A stretch of DNA of 62,640 bases from an uncultured Lachnospiraceae bacterium (GTDB lineage: Bacteria; Bacillota; Clostridia; Lachnospirales; Lachnospiraceae): positions 1-62,640 of the forward strand of contig CAKRJT010000016.1 of the NCBI GenBank assembly GCA_934351925.1, given 5' to 3'. Made by a program: the position numbers and the translations under genes. The number at the start of each line of letters is the position of its first letter. Within the stretch, counting starts at the first letter, position 1. The notes under the pieces were generated by a model, which was not told the DNA's origin, did no database searches, and was given only the letters and a program-made list of their open reading frames with translations. Positions 51,321 to 59,995 of this stretch are shown here, piece after piece.

Positions 51321-52148
51321 ATGAAGCAGTTTAAAAATCTGGTAAGACCATATCTTATCTGGTCATTCATATTGATTGTCGTGCCGCTGTTTCTCATTGT
51401 GCTTTATTCGGTGACAACGGGCGGCAACAGCCTTGTAAATATTCAGTTCACAGGTGAGAATTTTAAGAAAATATTCGAACCCGTATACATGAATGTATTT
51501 ATACGTTCATTTAAGCTGGGAGCCATAACGACGTGTGTGTGTCTGGTGGTCGGCTATATGCTGGCATATGTCATCTCGAGCTACAGTGAGAAGGTGCAGA
51601 ACATACTTATCCTTGCGGTCACCATTCCGACATGGATCAACATGCTTCTGCGTACCTATGCGTGGATAAGCCTCTTATCTGACAACGGAATCATCAATTC
51701 GCTGCTCACAGTGCTCGGACTTGACCCGGTGACGATGATGTACACGGATTTTTCCGTCATAATCGGTCTCGTGTGTGACCTTCTTCCGTTTATGGTAATA
51801 CCTATTCACACATCGCTAGCCAAGATGGATCATTCGCTTATCGAGGCTGCGTATGACCTCGGAGCCAAGCCGCTCACGGCGTTCTGGAAGGTGACCTTCA
51901 AGCTCTCCATTCCGGGCGTTGTAAACGGAACCATCATGGTGTTCCTGCTCTCGATATCGAGCTTCGTTATTCCTAAGCTTCTCGGAGGCGGACAGTATGT
52001 GCTCATAGGAAATCTTATCGAGGAGCAGTTCATCTCAGTTGGTGACTGGAACTTCGGAAGTGCCATCTCGATGCTTCTTGCATTGGCAATTCTTATAATG
52101 ATAAGAATTATGAAGAAAATAGATCCTGATGAGAACGGAGGTGCGTGA
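51321..52148 (+). CDS. potB: Polyamine ABC permease PotB
   Basis: 275 residues with six transmembrane helices and the EAA loop E-A-A-Y-D-L-G-A near residue 175, followed by F-W-K-V-T-F. It follows potA by 62 bases and is nearly joined to potC. Confidence 0.9.
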   Translation: MKQFKNLVRPYLIWSFILIVVPLFLIVLYSVTTGGNSLVNIQFTGENFKKIFEPVYMNVFIRSFKLGAITTCVCLVVGYMLAYVISSYSEKVQNILILAVTIPTWINMLLRTYAWISLLSDNGIINSLLTVLGLDPVTMMYTDFSVIIGLVCDLLPFMVIPIHTSLAKMDHSLIEAAYDLGAKPLTAFWKVTFKLSIPGVVNGTIMVFLLSISSFVIPKLLGGGQYVLIGNLIEEQFISVGDWNFGSAISMLLALAILIMIRIMKKIDPDENGGA

Positions 52149-52150
52149 GC

Positions 52151-52996
52151 TTGAAGAAACATGGAAAAATCGGTTCAATAATATATATAGCCATATGCTT
52201 TGCCTTCTTTTATATACCGATTATAGTGACGATGGTGTTCTCTTTCAATTCATCTAAGTCACTCACAAGGTTCACAGGTTTCAGCTTCAGATGGTATCAG
52301 GCGCTTGTTGAGGACAGGGATATCATGAGTGCCGTCGGCGTATCGCTCAGCATAGCTGTCATCGCAACTGCCGTGGCGACGGTTCTCGGAACTATAACAG
52401 CTATCGGTCTTTCGAGGAACCGCAAGGTAGTGAAGGAATGGCTTATAAATGTGAACAATATTCCGATTATGAACCCGGAGATAGTTACGGCAATCGGACT
52501 TATGATACTTTTCTCGTCAATGAAAATTCAGAGAGGCTATGTGACGATGCTTCTCGCACATATATGTTTCTGTACGCCTTATGTGATTACAAGTGTGTAT
52601 CCTAAGGTGCGGAGCCTTGACCCGAACCTCGCCAACGCTGCGATGGACTTAGGGGCTACACCGTTTCAGGCGCTTACGAAAGTAATTGTGCCGATGATTA
52701 AGCCGGGAATATATGCGGGAATATTACTCTCATTCACGATGTCGCTCGACGATTTCGTTATCTCGTACTTTGTAACGGGAAACGGTGTGGCGAATATCTC
52801 AATCGTGGTATACAATATGACAAAGCGAACCAACCCGACAATCAATGCGCTGTCGGCGATAGTCATAGTGATAATCATTGTAACACTTCTCATTGTAAAT
52901 CTTGTGCCGGAAGCGGTGAAGAAGAGACAGGAGAAACGTGTTGAGAAGAATAAAAGACTGATGCAGGAAAATATGGACAGCAGGAATTTTGATTGA
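52151..52996 (+). CDS. potC: Polyamine ABC permease PotC
   Basis: 281 residues, six transmembrane helices, EAA-type loop A-A-M-D-L-G-A-T-P-F-Q-A. The TTG at 52151 is preferred: GGAGG lies nine bases before it, while the in-frame GTG at 52145 is only three bases from the Shine-Dalgarno sequence. The start lies two bases past the potB stop. Confidence 0.88.
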   Translation: MKKHGKIGSIIYIAICFAFFYIPIIVTMVFSFNSSKSLTRFTGFSFRWYQALVEDRDIMSAVGVSLSIAVIATAVATVLGTITAIGLSRNRKVVKEWLINVNNIPIMNPEIVTAIGLMILFSSMKIQRGYVTMLLAHICFCTPYVITSVYPKVRSLDPNLANAAMDLGATPFQALTKVIVPMIKPGIYAGILLSFTMSLDDFVISYFVTGNGVANISIVVYNMTKRTNPTINALSAIVIVIIIVTLLIVNLVPEAVKKRQEKRVEKNKRLMQENMDSRNFD

Positions 52997-53027
52997 AAAA
53001 TAATAATTTGGAGGAATGGAGATTAAA

Positions 53028-54077
53028 ATGAAAAAGAAAATAGCAGCTTTAATATTATGTATATGTATGGCAGCACTTGCGCTCAGCGGGTGCAGCTCAT
53101 CAGGTAAGAAAACACTTAGAGTGTATAATGCAGGAGAGTATATTGACAAGACCCTTCTCACAAAGTTTGAGAAGGAATATAACTGCAAGGTGGTATATGA
53201 GACCTTTGACTCTAACGAGTCGCTCTACACGAAGGTTATGAGCGGAAGCAAGTATGATATACTCATTCCTTCCGATTACATGATTGAGAGACTTATAAAA
53301 GAGAATTTCCTTCAGCCTGTCGACTGGAGCCTTATTACCAATAAGGATAATATTATCTCCGACTTATACGGAAGAAGCTTTGACCCTGAGAACACATACT
53401 CGGTTCCTTACTTCTGGGGCTCTGTCGGTATTCTCTATGACAAGACTGTTGTATCCGAGGAGGACGCAAAGGCGGGCTGGAACCTTCTGTTAAATGAGAA
53501 GTACAAGGGAGATTTATATATGTACGACTCAGAGAGAGACTCATTTATGATAGCATTGAAAGCGCTTGGCTATTCAATGAACACAACGGATTATGCACAG
53601 CTTGACGAGGCATATCAGTGGCTCTGCAACCAGAGAGATACTATGGAGCCTGTATATGTGGGTGACGACGTTATCGACAATATGATTTCCGGAAATAAGT
53701 CAATCGCGGTTGTATATTCAGGCGATGCGGCATATATAATGTCTGAGAATGAGAATCTTGCATACATTGAGCCTGAGCAGGGGACTAATATCTGGTGTGA
53801 CTGCATGGTTATCACAAAGGACTGCACAGACACTGAGCTTGCCCATCAGTTTATGAACTTCATGCTTGATGAGGAAAACGCTCTTGCAAATACCGAGGAG
53901 GTTGGGTATTCTTCACCGGTTAAGTCTGCATTCGAGGCTATGCAGGAGAATGCTTACAAGGGCATAAGCGCTTATGTTACAAGAGTCGGATATGATAAGG
54001 ATGAGGTATTTGCATATCAGGAGACAGAAATTAAGTCATACTGTGCAGACCTTTGGACGAAGGTTAAAGCTCATTAA
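53028..54077 (+). CDS. potD: Polyamine-binding lipoprotein PotD
   Basis: 349 residues. The lipoprotein signal ends in L-S-G-C, followed by the periplasmic-binding fold L-R-V-Y-N-A-G-E-Y-I-D, typical of PotD/PotF. The ATG at 53028 has GGAG six bases upstream. The order regulator-potA-B-C-D is the complete polyamine importer. Confidence 0.9.
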   Translation: MKKKIAALILCICMAALALSGCSSSGKKTLRVYNAGEYIDKTLLTKFEKEYNCKVVYETFDSNESLYTKVMSGSKYDILIPSDYMIERLIKENFLQPVDWSLITNKDNIISDLYGRSFDPENTYSVPYFWGSVGILYDKTVVSEEDAKAGWNLLLNEKYKGDLYMYDSERDSFMIALKALGYSMNTTDYAQLDEAYQWLCNQRDTMEPVYVGDDVIDNMISGNKSIAVVYSGDAAYIMSENENLAYIEPEQGTNIWCDCMVITKDCTDTELAHQFMNFMLDEENALANTEEVGYSSPVKSAFEAMQENAYKGISAYVTRVGYDKDEVFAYQETEIKSYCADLWTKVKAH

Positions 54078-54100
54078 TTATCTGAGAATAAAAAATATAG

Positions 54101-54136
54101 AAGGAGAACGTGCTGGCTGTGGTGTGTTCTCCTTTA
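54101..54136 (+). terminator. Terminator of the pot operon
   Basis: AAGGAGAAC pairs with GTTCTCCTT around a 15-base loop, followed by TATAATTT. Confidence 0.75.
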
Positions 54137-54174
54137 TAATTTATCAATAAAAAATGAAAGTTGGTCAATTTTTG

Positions 54175-54202
54175 TTGAAAAAAATTAATTAAGCAGTATA
54201 AT
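54175..54202 (+). promoter_or_regulatory. Promoter of the HMA protein gene
   Basis: TTGAAA at 54175-54180 and TATAAT at 54197-54202, separated by 16 bases. No copper-box-like operator was recognised. Confidence 0.55.
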
Positions 54203-54286
54203 GGGTATATACATAAAATATATGTATATACGGAACGTGTGGGAGAACGCCGCACTTACATTATTTAAGGTGAAGGGAGAGCTAGT

Positions 54287-54505
54287 ATGAATAAGACGTA
54301 CAATATTTCGGTAGACTGTATCAATTGTGCAAATACTATGGAGGATATTGCCAATAACACACCGGGAGTCATGGATGCAACGGTCAGCTTTATGACGCAG
54401 AAGCTGGAGGTCGAGTTTGAGGATGGACAGGATGATAAAAAGGTAATGGCAGAGGTGCTGAAGGCCTGCAGGGAGGTTGAGCCGGACTGTAAGATTGAAT
54501 TTTAA
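54287..54505 (+). CDS. HMA-type metal-binding protein (copper chaperone-like)
   Basis: 72 residues with a ferredoxin-like HMA fold. D-C-I-N-C-A-N-T is the metal-binding CxxC, and D-A-T-V-S-F is the usual second strand. It could carry Cu(I), Zn(II) or Cd(II). No pump gene is adjacent; the only ATPase trace in the window is the broken one at 1438. GGGAG precedes the ATG. Confidence 0.82.
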   Translation: MNKTYNISVDCINCANTMEDIANNTPGVMDATVSFMTQKLEVEFEDGQDDKKVMAEVLKACREVEPDCKIEF

Positions 54506-54517
54506 TAAATCCGGGAC

Positions 54518-54556
54518 AGGGGCAGGCTTTGTTTAAGCTGTCTGCCCCTATAAATA
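54518..54556 (+). terminator. Hairpin after the HMA gene
   Basis: AGGGGCAG pairs with CTGCCCCT at 54542-54549; ATAAAT follows. Its left part begins like the GGGACAGGGG repeat. Confidence 0.6.
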
Positions 54557-54570
54557 TGTGAAGGAGTGCT

Positions 54571-54777
54571 ATGCATACAGAAAAATCAATTACAATAGTA
54601 TCCAACAGAAGGAAAAGGACACTTTCAGTCAATCATATACTTTATATTCACATGCGCAGAAAACATGCAGATGTACACATGGATAACGGAGAGGTCATCG
54701 AGACAAGAACAACTTATAAAGAATTCTGTGATATGCTCGGGGATGCTTTCATTGAGGAATGTATATCGTGCTTATAA
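54571..54777 (+). pseudogene. LytTR-domain regulator, C-terminally truncated
   Basis: 68 residues resembling a LytTR DNA-binding domain: I-L-Y-I-H-M-R-R-K-H-A-D-V-H near residue 23 and T-Y-K-E-F near 48. The domain should continue beyond L-G-D-A-F-I-E to a final H-R-S/G-C-L strand, but the frame ends at 54777 where it fuses, out of frame, with the InlB-repeat sequence. Probably inactive. AAGGAG precedes the ATG. Confidence 0.65.
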
Positions 54778-57640
54778 AGGTTATACGGTGGTTGAAGTTG
54801 TGTACGATAGAATTCCGCATACATTTACCGTGAAGCTTGATAATGGCGAGGAAGATATTGATTGGACGCAGCTATCCGGAATAGGTTTGATGGGGAATAT
54901 TCCTTCTGCACCTTCTAAGGAAGGATATGAATTTGCCGGATGGGATTATAAGATACCGGAGTATATGCCGGAACATGATGTAACTCTGACAGCGAAGTAC
55001 ATGGCGACAGACAGGCTTGCTGTTACTGTCAAGTATTACATGGAGAACCTTGATGGAACCTACAATGCGACACCGGAATCGACAGCAGTTATATATGGAC
55101 AGACAGGTACAGCTATAACACCTGCACCGGAAGTATTTGCAGGCTTTAAGACACCGGAGGCTAAGAGTGTGACTGTTCTTGATGACGGAAGTGCGGTATG
55201 TGAGTACAGGTATGAGAGAGCGGAATACACAATTACATGGGATGCCGGCGAGGGAGAATTGACAGGAACAGATTATTCAACCGGAAAGGTAAAGTATGGC
55301 CAGACTATTACTGCACCGGGGCTTAACAGACCGGGCTATACAGGAACATGGAAGAATCTTATTGATACCATGCCTGCTAATGATGTGACCTTCACGGCTG
55401 ACTATGCGGCACAGGATGTATTCTACAGTGTGGCATATCGTAGGATGGATGCGAACGGTGCATATACGCTTATGTATAGTCAGAACAGGACAGCTAAAGC
55501 CGGCTCGATAGTTCAGGAGCCATGCGAGGTTTCAGCTGAGTATGCATCACAGGTGGCAGAGGGTTATATCAAGCCTCTTGTACAGACTGTGGAGATTGCC
55601 GGAGATGGAAGTACTGTAATATATTATGATTACAGACTTATAAAGAGCCATTTAGGCTATGATTTGTCCGGCGGAACAGCTACAACCTCCAACTATGCAC
55701 AGTCAGGTGATTACTATTATGGAAAAACATTGCAGATACCGGTTCTTAGTCAGGTTAAGAGGACGGGCTATGCAGCCAAGGGCTGGTATGATGCAAGCGA
55801 CCCTTCTAAGAAGCTGGTTGATGGAAATAATATTACGATAGGTGCTAAGGATGTGACCTACAAGCTTCTCTGGGAGCCTGTGACCTACACTATCACCTAC
55901 GACCTTGTACTTGATGGAGCACAGAGTCTCAACAATCCATCACAGTACCGCACAGGCTTGGATTTTAACATATCTGCACCAAAATGCGATGATATGTCAT
56001 TCGTAAGATGGGAGTGGGCAGGCGATGGAGCTATGCCGGCAGAGGTTAAAATACTCGATAACGGACTTGGCCATGTTACGCAAAGTGCTCAGGGAGATTT
56101 AAGGTTCAGAGCTGTATGGAGTGAGGATAAGCTTGTATTCTCTGCAACACTGTACGATGGCTCACCGGAAACGTATATTTATTATTATCCTGCTGCGGGC
56201 AGTGAAAAGATAACACTCGCACAGATAGCAGTGCCGGTAAGAGAAGGATATGTATTCTCGTACTGGACAAAGAAGATACCTAAGAGTACTTATGGATATT
56301 ATGATGTAGTGCTTCGCGATGACACCATGGTATCGACACTTAATTTCAACACAGACTTCGTGACAGCCAACTGGATGCCGCTTGTAACCACGGATGGCTT
56401 TGACGGCTATCAGATATGTGTATCAAGTGAGAAGGAGTTAGAGCTTGCTATTGAATACATAAAGTCTGATTCAAGGTATACAGGTATTGCGCTTAGCAAT
56501 GATATCACAATCAATGAGCTTTCAAAGCCGTTATTTGAGATATTTGATGATGGTTATGTACTTCTGGGTAATAATCATAAGCTTACGCTAAAACGTGCAG
56601 CCGCACCGTTATTCGGAGAAAATTATGGCGAGATTCGTGAGCTGGGAATTGTCGGAAACGTAAATAACAGTGTGGACAGCGCAAAGGCAGAGGAGACCAG
56701 CTTTGGTGTGATTGCCGGTGTAAATAAGGGCATTATAAAGGGCTGCTTTATTGAGGGGGTAAGCACTGATGATGGAGTCACAAGAAATACAATAACAAGT
56801 AATGCAACATATTTTGGAGGACTTGTCGGTATTAACGAGGGAACCATTACAGAGTGCCGTATAAGCGATACAAATGTTATCTGGGATAATACCGCTGCGG
56901 CATTGGCTTCGAATTATATCGGAGGTTTTGCCGGAATGAATAATAATGACGGTGCAATCACGAATTGCAGCATGACCTCTGCTACGGTATCCGTTAAGTC
57001 CGGATATGACATAAATACAAGTCATAAGCTCTACATTGGCGGTTATGCCGGTATGAATCAGGGTATGATAAGCGACAGCACTGTTGCAGGCAGCAGAATA
57101 GGAAATCAGTATCTTGTAAGCTCTGACAACGTGGCATACATGAGAGCAGGAGGCTTTGCAGGAATTGACGCAGTTAGTGGAAGTGCTGCAGATGTGCGCG
57201 GAATCAGCGGGGTAACTATTTCTGATACTGAAATAAGAAGTGAGTCTGTAGCAGGTGGTATAATCGGTGAGAACAACTATGCTCTTATCGAGAAGGCTTC
57301 CCTGACCAATGTATATGTATACGGCGGACGAGAGTATGCAGGACAGCTTGCAGGTATCAACAGAAGTACTGCGGATTCAGAGGGCTACTGTTATTATACT
57401 AATGCCAGAACAGAGACAAAGACAGGTACGGCAGGAGTCATAGCAGGTCTTTGTGAAAAACCGGCGGCTTATAAAGGAATGAATTCCATAATTGCAGTTC
57501 GTACAAATGACAATAAGACAACTGTAATTAATGGAGATGAGTTTACCAATTACGGCAAGGGCGCGTTCTTCTATGAATTTAGAAATGACAAGGTATGGAT
57601 TCAGTTTTATGACATAAAGAATCTTGCCGAAAAGTGGTAA
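54743..57640 (+). CDS. InlB-type B-repeat and GLUG-repeat surface protein, 5'-truncated
   Basis: Up to 965 residues. From about 54820 the frame encodes several InlB/Flg_new-type B repeats (for example Y-E-F-A-G-W-D-Y-K, Y-V-F-S-Y-W-T-K-K), then from ~56600 GLUG-like repeats (F-G-G-L-V-G-I-N-E-G, I-G-G-F-A-G-M-N, I-G-G-Y-A-G-M-N). It has no signal peptide and no sorting motif, although these are wall-exposed adhesin-type modules. The first ATG (54743) lies inside the LytTR gene without a proper ribosome site. It is most likely the 3' part of a larger gene fused to LytTR by deletion, hence a pseudogene. Confidence 0.65.
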   Translation: MLSLRNVYRAYKGYTVVEVVYDRIPHTFTVKLDNGEEDIDWTQLSGIGLMGNIPSAPSKEGYEFAGWDYKIPEYMPEHDVTLTAKYMATDRLAVTVKYYMENLDGTYNATPESTAVIYGQTGTAITPAPEVFAGFKTPEAKSVTVLDDGSAVCEYRYERAEYTITWDAGEGELTGTDYSTGKVKYGQTITAPGLNRPGYTGTWKNLIDTMPANDVTFTADYAAQDVFYSVAYRRMDANGAYTLMYSQNRTAKAGSIVQEPCEVSAEYASQVAEGYIKPLVQTVEIAGDGSTVIYYDYRLIKSHLGYDLSGGTATTSNYAQSGDYYYGKTLQIPVLSQVKRTGYAAKGWYDASDPSKKLVDGNNITIGAKDVTYKLLWEPVTYTITYDLVLDGAQSLNNPSQYRTGLDFNISAPKCDDMSFVRWEWAGDGAMPAEVKILDNGLGHVTQSAQGDLRFRAVWSEDKLVFSATLYDGSPETYIYYYPAAGSEKITLAQIAVPVREGYVFSYWTKKIPKSTYGYYDVVLRDDTMVSTLNFNTDFVTANWMPLVTTDGFDGYQICVSSEKELELAIEYIKSDSRYTGIALSNDITINELSKPLFEIFDDGYVLLGNNHKLTLKRAAAPLFGENYGEIRELGIVGNVNNSVDSAKAEETSFGVIAGVNKGIIKGCFIEGVSTDDGVTRNTITSNATYFGGLVGINEGTITECRISDTNVIWDNTAAALASNYIGGFAGMNNNDGAITNCSMTSATVSVKSGYDINTSHKLYIGGYAGMNQGMISDSTVAGSRIGNQYLVSSDNVAYMRAGGFAGIDAVSGSAADVRGISGVTISDTEIRSESVAGGIIGENNYALIEKASLTNVYVYGGREYAGQLAGINRSTADSEGYCYYTNARTETKTGTAGVIAGLCEKPAAYKGMNSIIAVRTNDNKTTVINGDEFTNYGKGAFFYEFRNDKVWIQFYDIKNLAEKW

Positions 57641-57665
57641 TTTCATACATAATAGCTGCAAAGTA

Positions 57666-57725
57666 AAAATCAACCACTTCCAAACCTTTTAATGTTTTGG
57701 GGTGGTTGATTTTTTGCTGACTTGT
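57666..57725 (+). terminator. Terminator after the surface-protein gene
   Basis: AAATCAACCAC pairs with GTGGTTGATTT, with AAAC/GTTT inside, followed by T residues. Confidence 0.85.
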
Positions 57726-57931
57726 ACTTTGCCTAAAAGCTGCCTGGCTCTGAACTGATACAAAAAATTCATTAAAGTTAACAGATTAAATTTACAAAAA
57801 ATTATGAAAATAGTCAAATGAACTTAATAAAAAGGTTAGCAGTTGTTCAGAACATTTCCCGTGGATGGCATTGAAGCACACAGCGGATTGCGAATGTCCG
57901 CTTTACAAATACACGAAGAAGAGGAAAAACT

Positions 57932-58922
57932 ATGATTGAATATAGCAAACTACAGGCAGGGTGCATGCTTATCTTATTGTATGTGGCATATATTTATTGT
58001 CGTGAACGGTATGCATACAAGGTAAAAAAGAAGGAGCGGATATTTGAATTACTGCTCAGCATGGGAATGGTAAGTATCGCCTTTGATGGGATAACAGCTT
58101 ACACGGTAAATCATCTGGATACGATACCCGTGATTGTAAATAACATTTTGCATGCATGTTTTTTGTGTGGTCTGGATGCGATGGTGTTCCTTATCTTTAT
58201 GTATATTCTTGATATAACAAGGGGAATACCTGAAAGTGGTAAGGTAAAGGCGTGGATATTGCTGCCGTTTGTTGTAAATATTGCAGTGGTAATCATTTTT
58301 ATACCGGAATTAAATTACAGGCATGGTGAGATTACGAACTATTCTATGGGAATATCAGCATACACCTGTTTTATAATGGTGGCGGTATATATGCTGGGAA
58401 CAGTTGTACTTCTTATTACCGGCAGGAAAAATATGGGGCATAATAGACTGAGTGCGGTTGCTACATGTATTGTCGCAGCTATAGCGGTTACCATATACCA
58501 GATGATACAGCCGCAGGCATTGATTACATGTCTGGTTCCGACTTTTGTTATACTCGGAGCCTATCTTAATATGGAAAATCCTTTGTTTTTAAAAAATCAT
58601 AGAGGGAACTTTCAAGACCATAGGTGATGATGAGTACAGCAGGATTGCTTATCAGGTAGCCCGATATCACCATGAGAGATGGAACGGAAGAGGCTACCCG
58701 GATGGATTGCTGCGTAAAGAAATTCCATTAAGTGCAAGAATTATGGCAGTCGCAGATGTGTTTGATGCTGTATCAGCCAAAAGATGCTATCGGGATGCAA
58801 TGCCGTTAGAGAAGTGCTTTTAAATCATAGAAAATGGAAGCGGGGAGGATTTTGATCCGATGATTGCGGAGGTGTTTCAGGATATGAGAGATGAAATCGC
58901 TGCGATAGTGAATAATCAGTGA
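57932..58922 (+). pseudogene. Broken membrane HD-GYP phosphodiesterase gene
   Basis: 57932-58627 encodes 231 residues with about seven transmembrane helices, the usual sensor of GGDEF/HD-GYP proteins, ending abruptly. From 58617, in the +1 frame, the sequence continues H-H-E-R-W-N-G-R-G-Y-P-D-G-L and I-P-L-S-A-R-I-M-A-V-A-D-V-F-D-A-V, the C-terminal half of an HD-GYP domain. A TAA stop at 58821-58823 interrupts it, and it ends at 58922. The linker, any GGDEF part and the HD signature are deleted. It would have degraded c-di-GMP. Confidence 0.72.
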
Positions 58923-58978
58923 GACAGGGAAGCATGAAGCACAGATAATAATTTGTTAATAATTTCTTTATAATTTTA

Positions 58979-59021
58979 TTAGCACTCACCTCTTGACATT
59001 GCTAATAAAAAGATGTATAAC
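58979..59021 (+). promoter_or_regulatory. CIRCE-like operator and promoter of hsp20
   Basis: TTAGCACTC, nine bases, then CATTGCTAA (7 of 9 bases of the right CIRCE half) form an HrcA-type operator at 58979-59005. It overlaps a strong promoter: TTGACA at 58993-58998 and TATAAC at 59016-59021, 17 bases apart. The ~150-base leader that follows is conserved in the second copy. Confidence 0.8.
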
Positions 59022-59173
59022 GTGTTCAGAACAAAGGAAAGGAACAAAGAAAGGTAAATAAAAGAATTGAAGCTGCCTTGAGGTTCCTGAAACATCCCGG
59101 TTCTAAAAATAAAATAACCAAGAAAACAGGGTATGAAAATTAGGTTTGTTTTTATGAAAAGGAGAGATGACTT

Positions 59174-59614
59174 ATGTTAATGCCTAGTATTTTTGGAGAG
59201 AACTTATTTAATGATGACTGGATGGACTTTGGATTCCCGGAGATTGACAAGGCTCTGTATGGTAAGCATGCAGGACATGTGATGAAGACAGATGTGAAGG
59301 AGACTGATGCAGGCTACGAGGTAGATATTGACCTCCCTGGATTTAAGAAGGATGAGATAAACGCAAAGCTTGAGAATGGTTATCTTACAATCAGTGCCGC
59401 CAAGGGACTTGATAAGGACGAGCAGGACAAGAACGGCAAGTATATCAGAAAAGAGCGTTACGCAGGTTCAATGAGCCGTAGCTTCTATGTAGGCGAGGGC
59501 GTTACACAGGATGACATCAAGGCTAAATACGAGGATGGTATTTTAAGACTTGTGGTTCCTAAGAAGGATAACAAGGCAGTTGAAGCTGACAGATACATCT
59601 CTATCGAGGGATAA
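59174..59614 (+). CDS. Hsp20/alpha-crystallin small heat-shock protein
   Basis: 146 residues. The alpha-crystallin domain (~35-140) has V-D-L-P-G-F-K-K-D-E-I near 50 (written here as D-I-D-L-P-G-F), A-K-Y-E-D-G-I-L-R-L-V-V-P-K near 118, and a short charged tail. It is an ATP-independent holdase chaperone. AAGGAG precedes the ATG. It is duplicated at 62318, and a terminator follows. Confidence 0.93.
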   Translation: MLMPSIFGENLFNDDWMDFGFPEIDKALYGKHAGHVMKTDVKETDAGYEVDIDLPGFKKDEINAKLENGYLTISAAKGLDKDEQDKNGKYIRKERYAGSMSRSFYVGEGVTQDDIKAKYEDGILRLVVPKKDNKAVEADRYISIEG

Positions 59615-59649
59615 TTAATGACTGAAAAAGTCGATTCTTAGTGGCTTTT

Positions 59650-59686
59650 GGGGCACCGTGGCAGGGATTGCTACGGTGCCCCTTTT
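59650..59686 (+). terminator. Terminator after hsp20
   Basis: GGGGCACCGT and ACGGTGCCCC, with GCA/TGC inside, followed by TTTT. The following 59687-59912 stretch is AT-rich and gene-free; a TATAAT near 59865 could be the -10 of the AAA-ATPase operon. Confidence 0.9.
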
Positions 59687-59912
59687 GGTATGAAATAATA
59701 AATTACGGTGTCGGTTACATGAAACAAAACTTTTTGCATAAAATACAGTCAAAAAAATATAATAATACTAATGTTGTATTAAAATCGGAATAAAAAATGT
59801 CAAAATCAAAAATATATTTGATAAAAAACATAATTTATGATATTGTTAATAATGTGATTTCCTATAATGTGGAGGTGTAGTACGAAAATAAGCTTAGTAG
59901 TTTATTTTTTAC

Positions 59913-59990
59913 ACATGTAATTTGTTTCCGGGCGAAAACAGATTGCTTTTGATGTCAGAATCTTCGCGACAAATCGCTCAGAAATGGGGA
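59913..59990 (+). promoter_or_regulatory. Structured leader, copy B
   Basis: It matches copy A at 2236: ACATGTAAT, TGTT, GGCGAAAACA, ATTGCTTT, TCTTCGC, AAATCGCTCAGAAA and GGATTA. GGGCGA at 59930-59935 pairs with TCGCTC at 59974-59979 through a G-U, while copy A has a G-A-G-C-G-A arm, so pairing is kept despite a base change. It directly precedes the AAA-ATPase gene. Confidence 0.55.
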
Positions 59991-59995
59991 TTATT

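Larger units (their letters stand above)
58961..59614 (+). repeat. Direct repeat containing hsp20, copy 1
   Basis: From about 58968 the promoter, ~150-base leader and hsp20 gene are repeated from about 62100 to the window end with only scattered, mostly silent differences. The two copies flank the AAA-ATPase/TOPRIM pair. Confidence 0.85.

Noticed and set aside
59024..59140. Small conserved gene in the hsp20 leader
   Set aside because: About 38 codons are open in copy 1 but there is no ATG/GTG/TTG start in frame with a ribosome site, and copy 2 has an earlier stop.
59984..59995. Start of the AAA-ATPase at the upstream ATG
   Set aside because: It would overlap the Shine-Dalgarno purines GGGGA; the leader comparison places the start at 59996.
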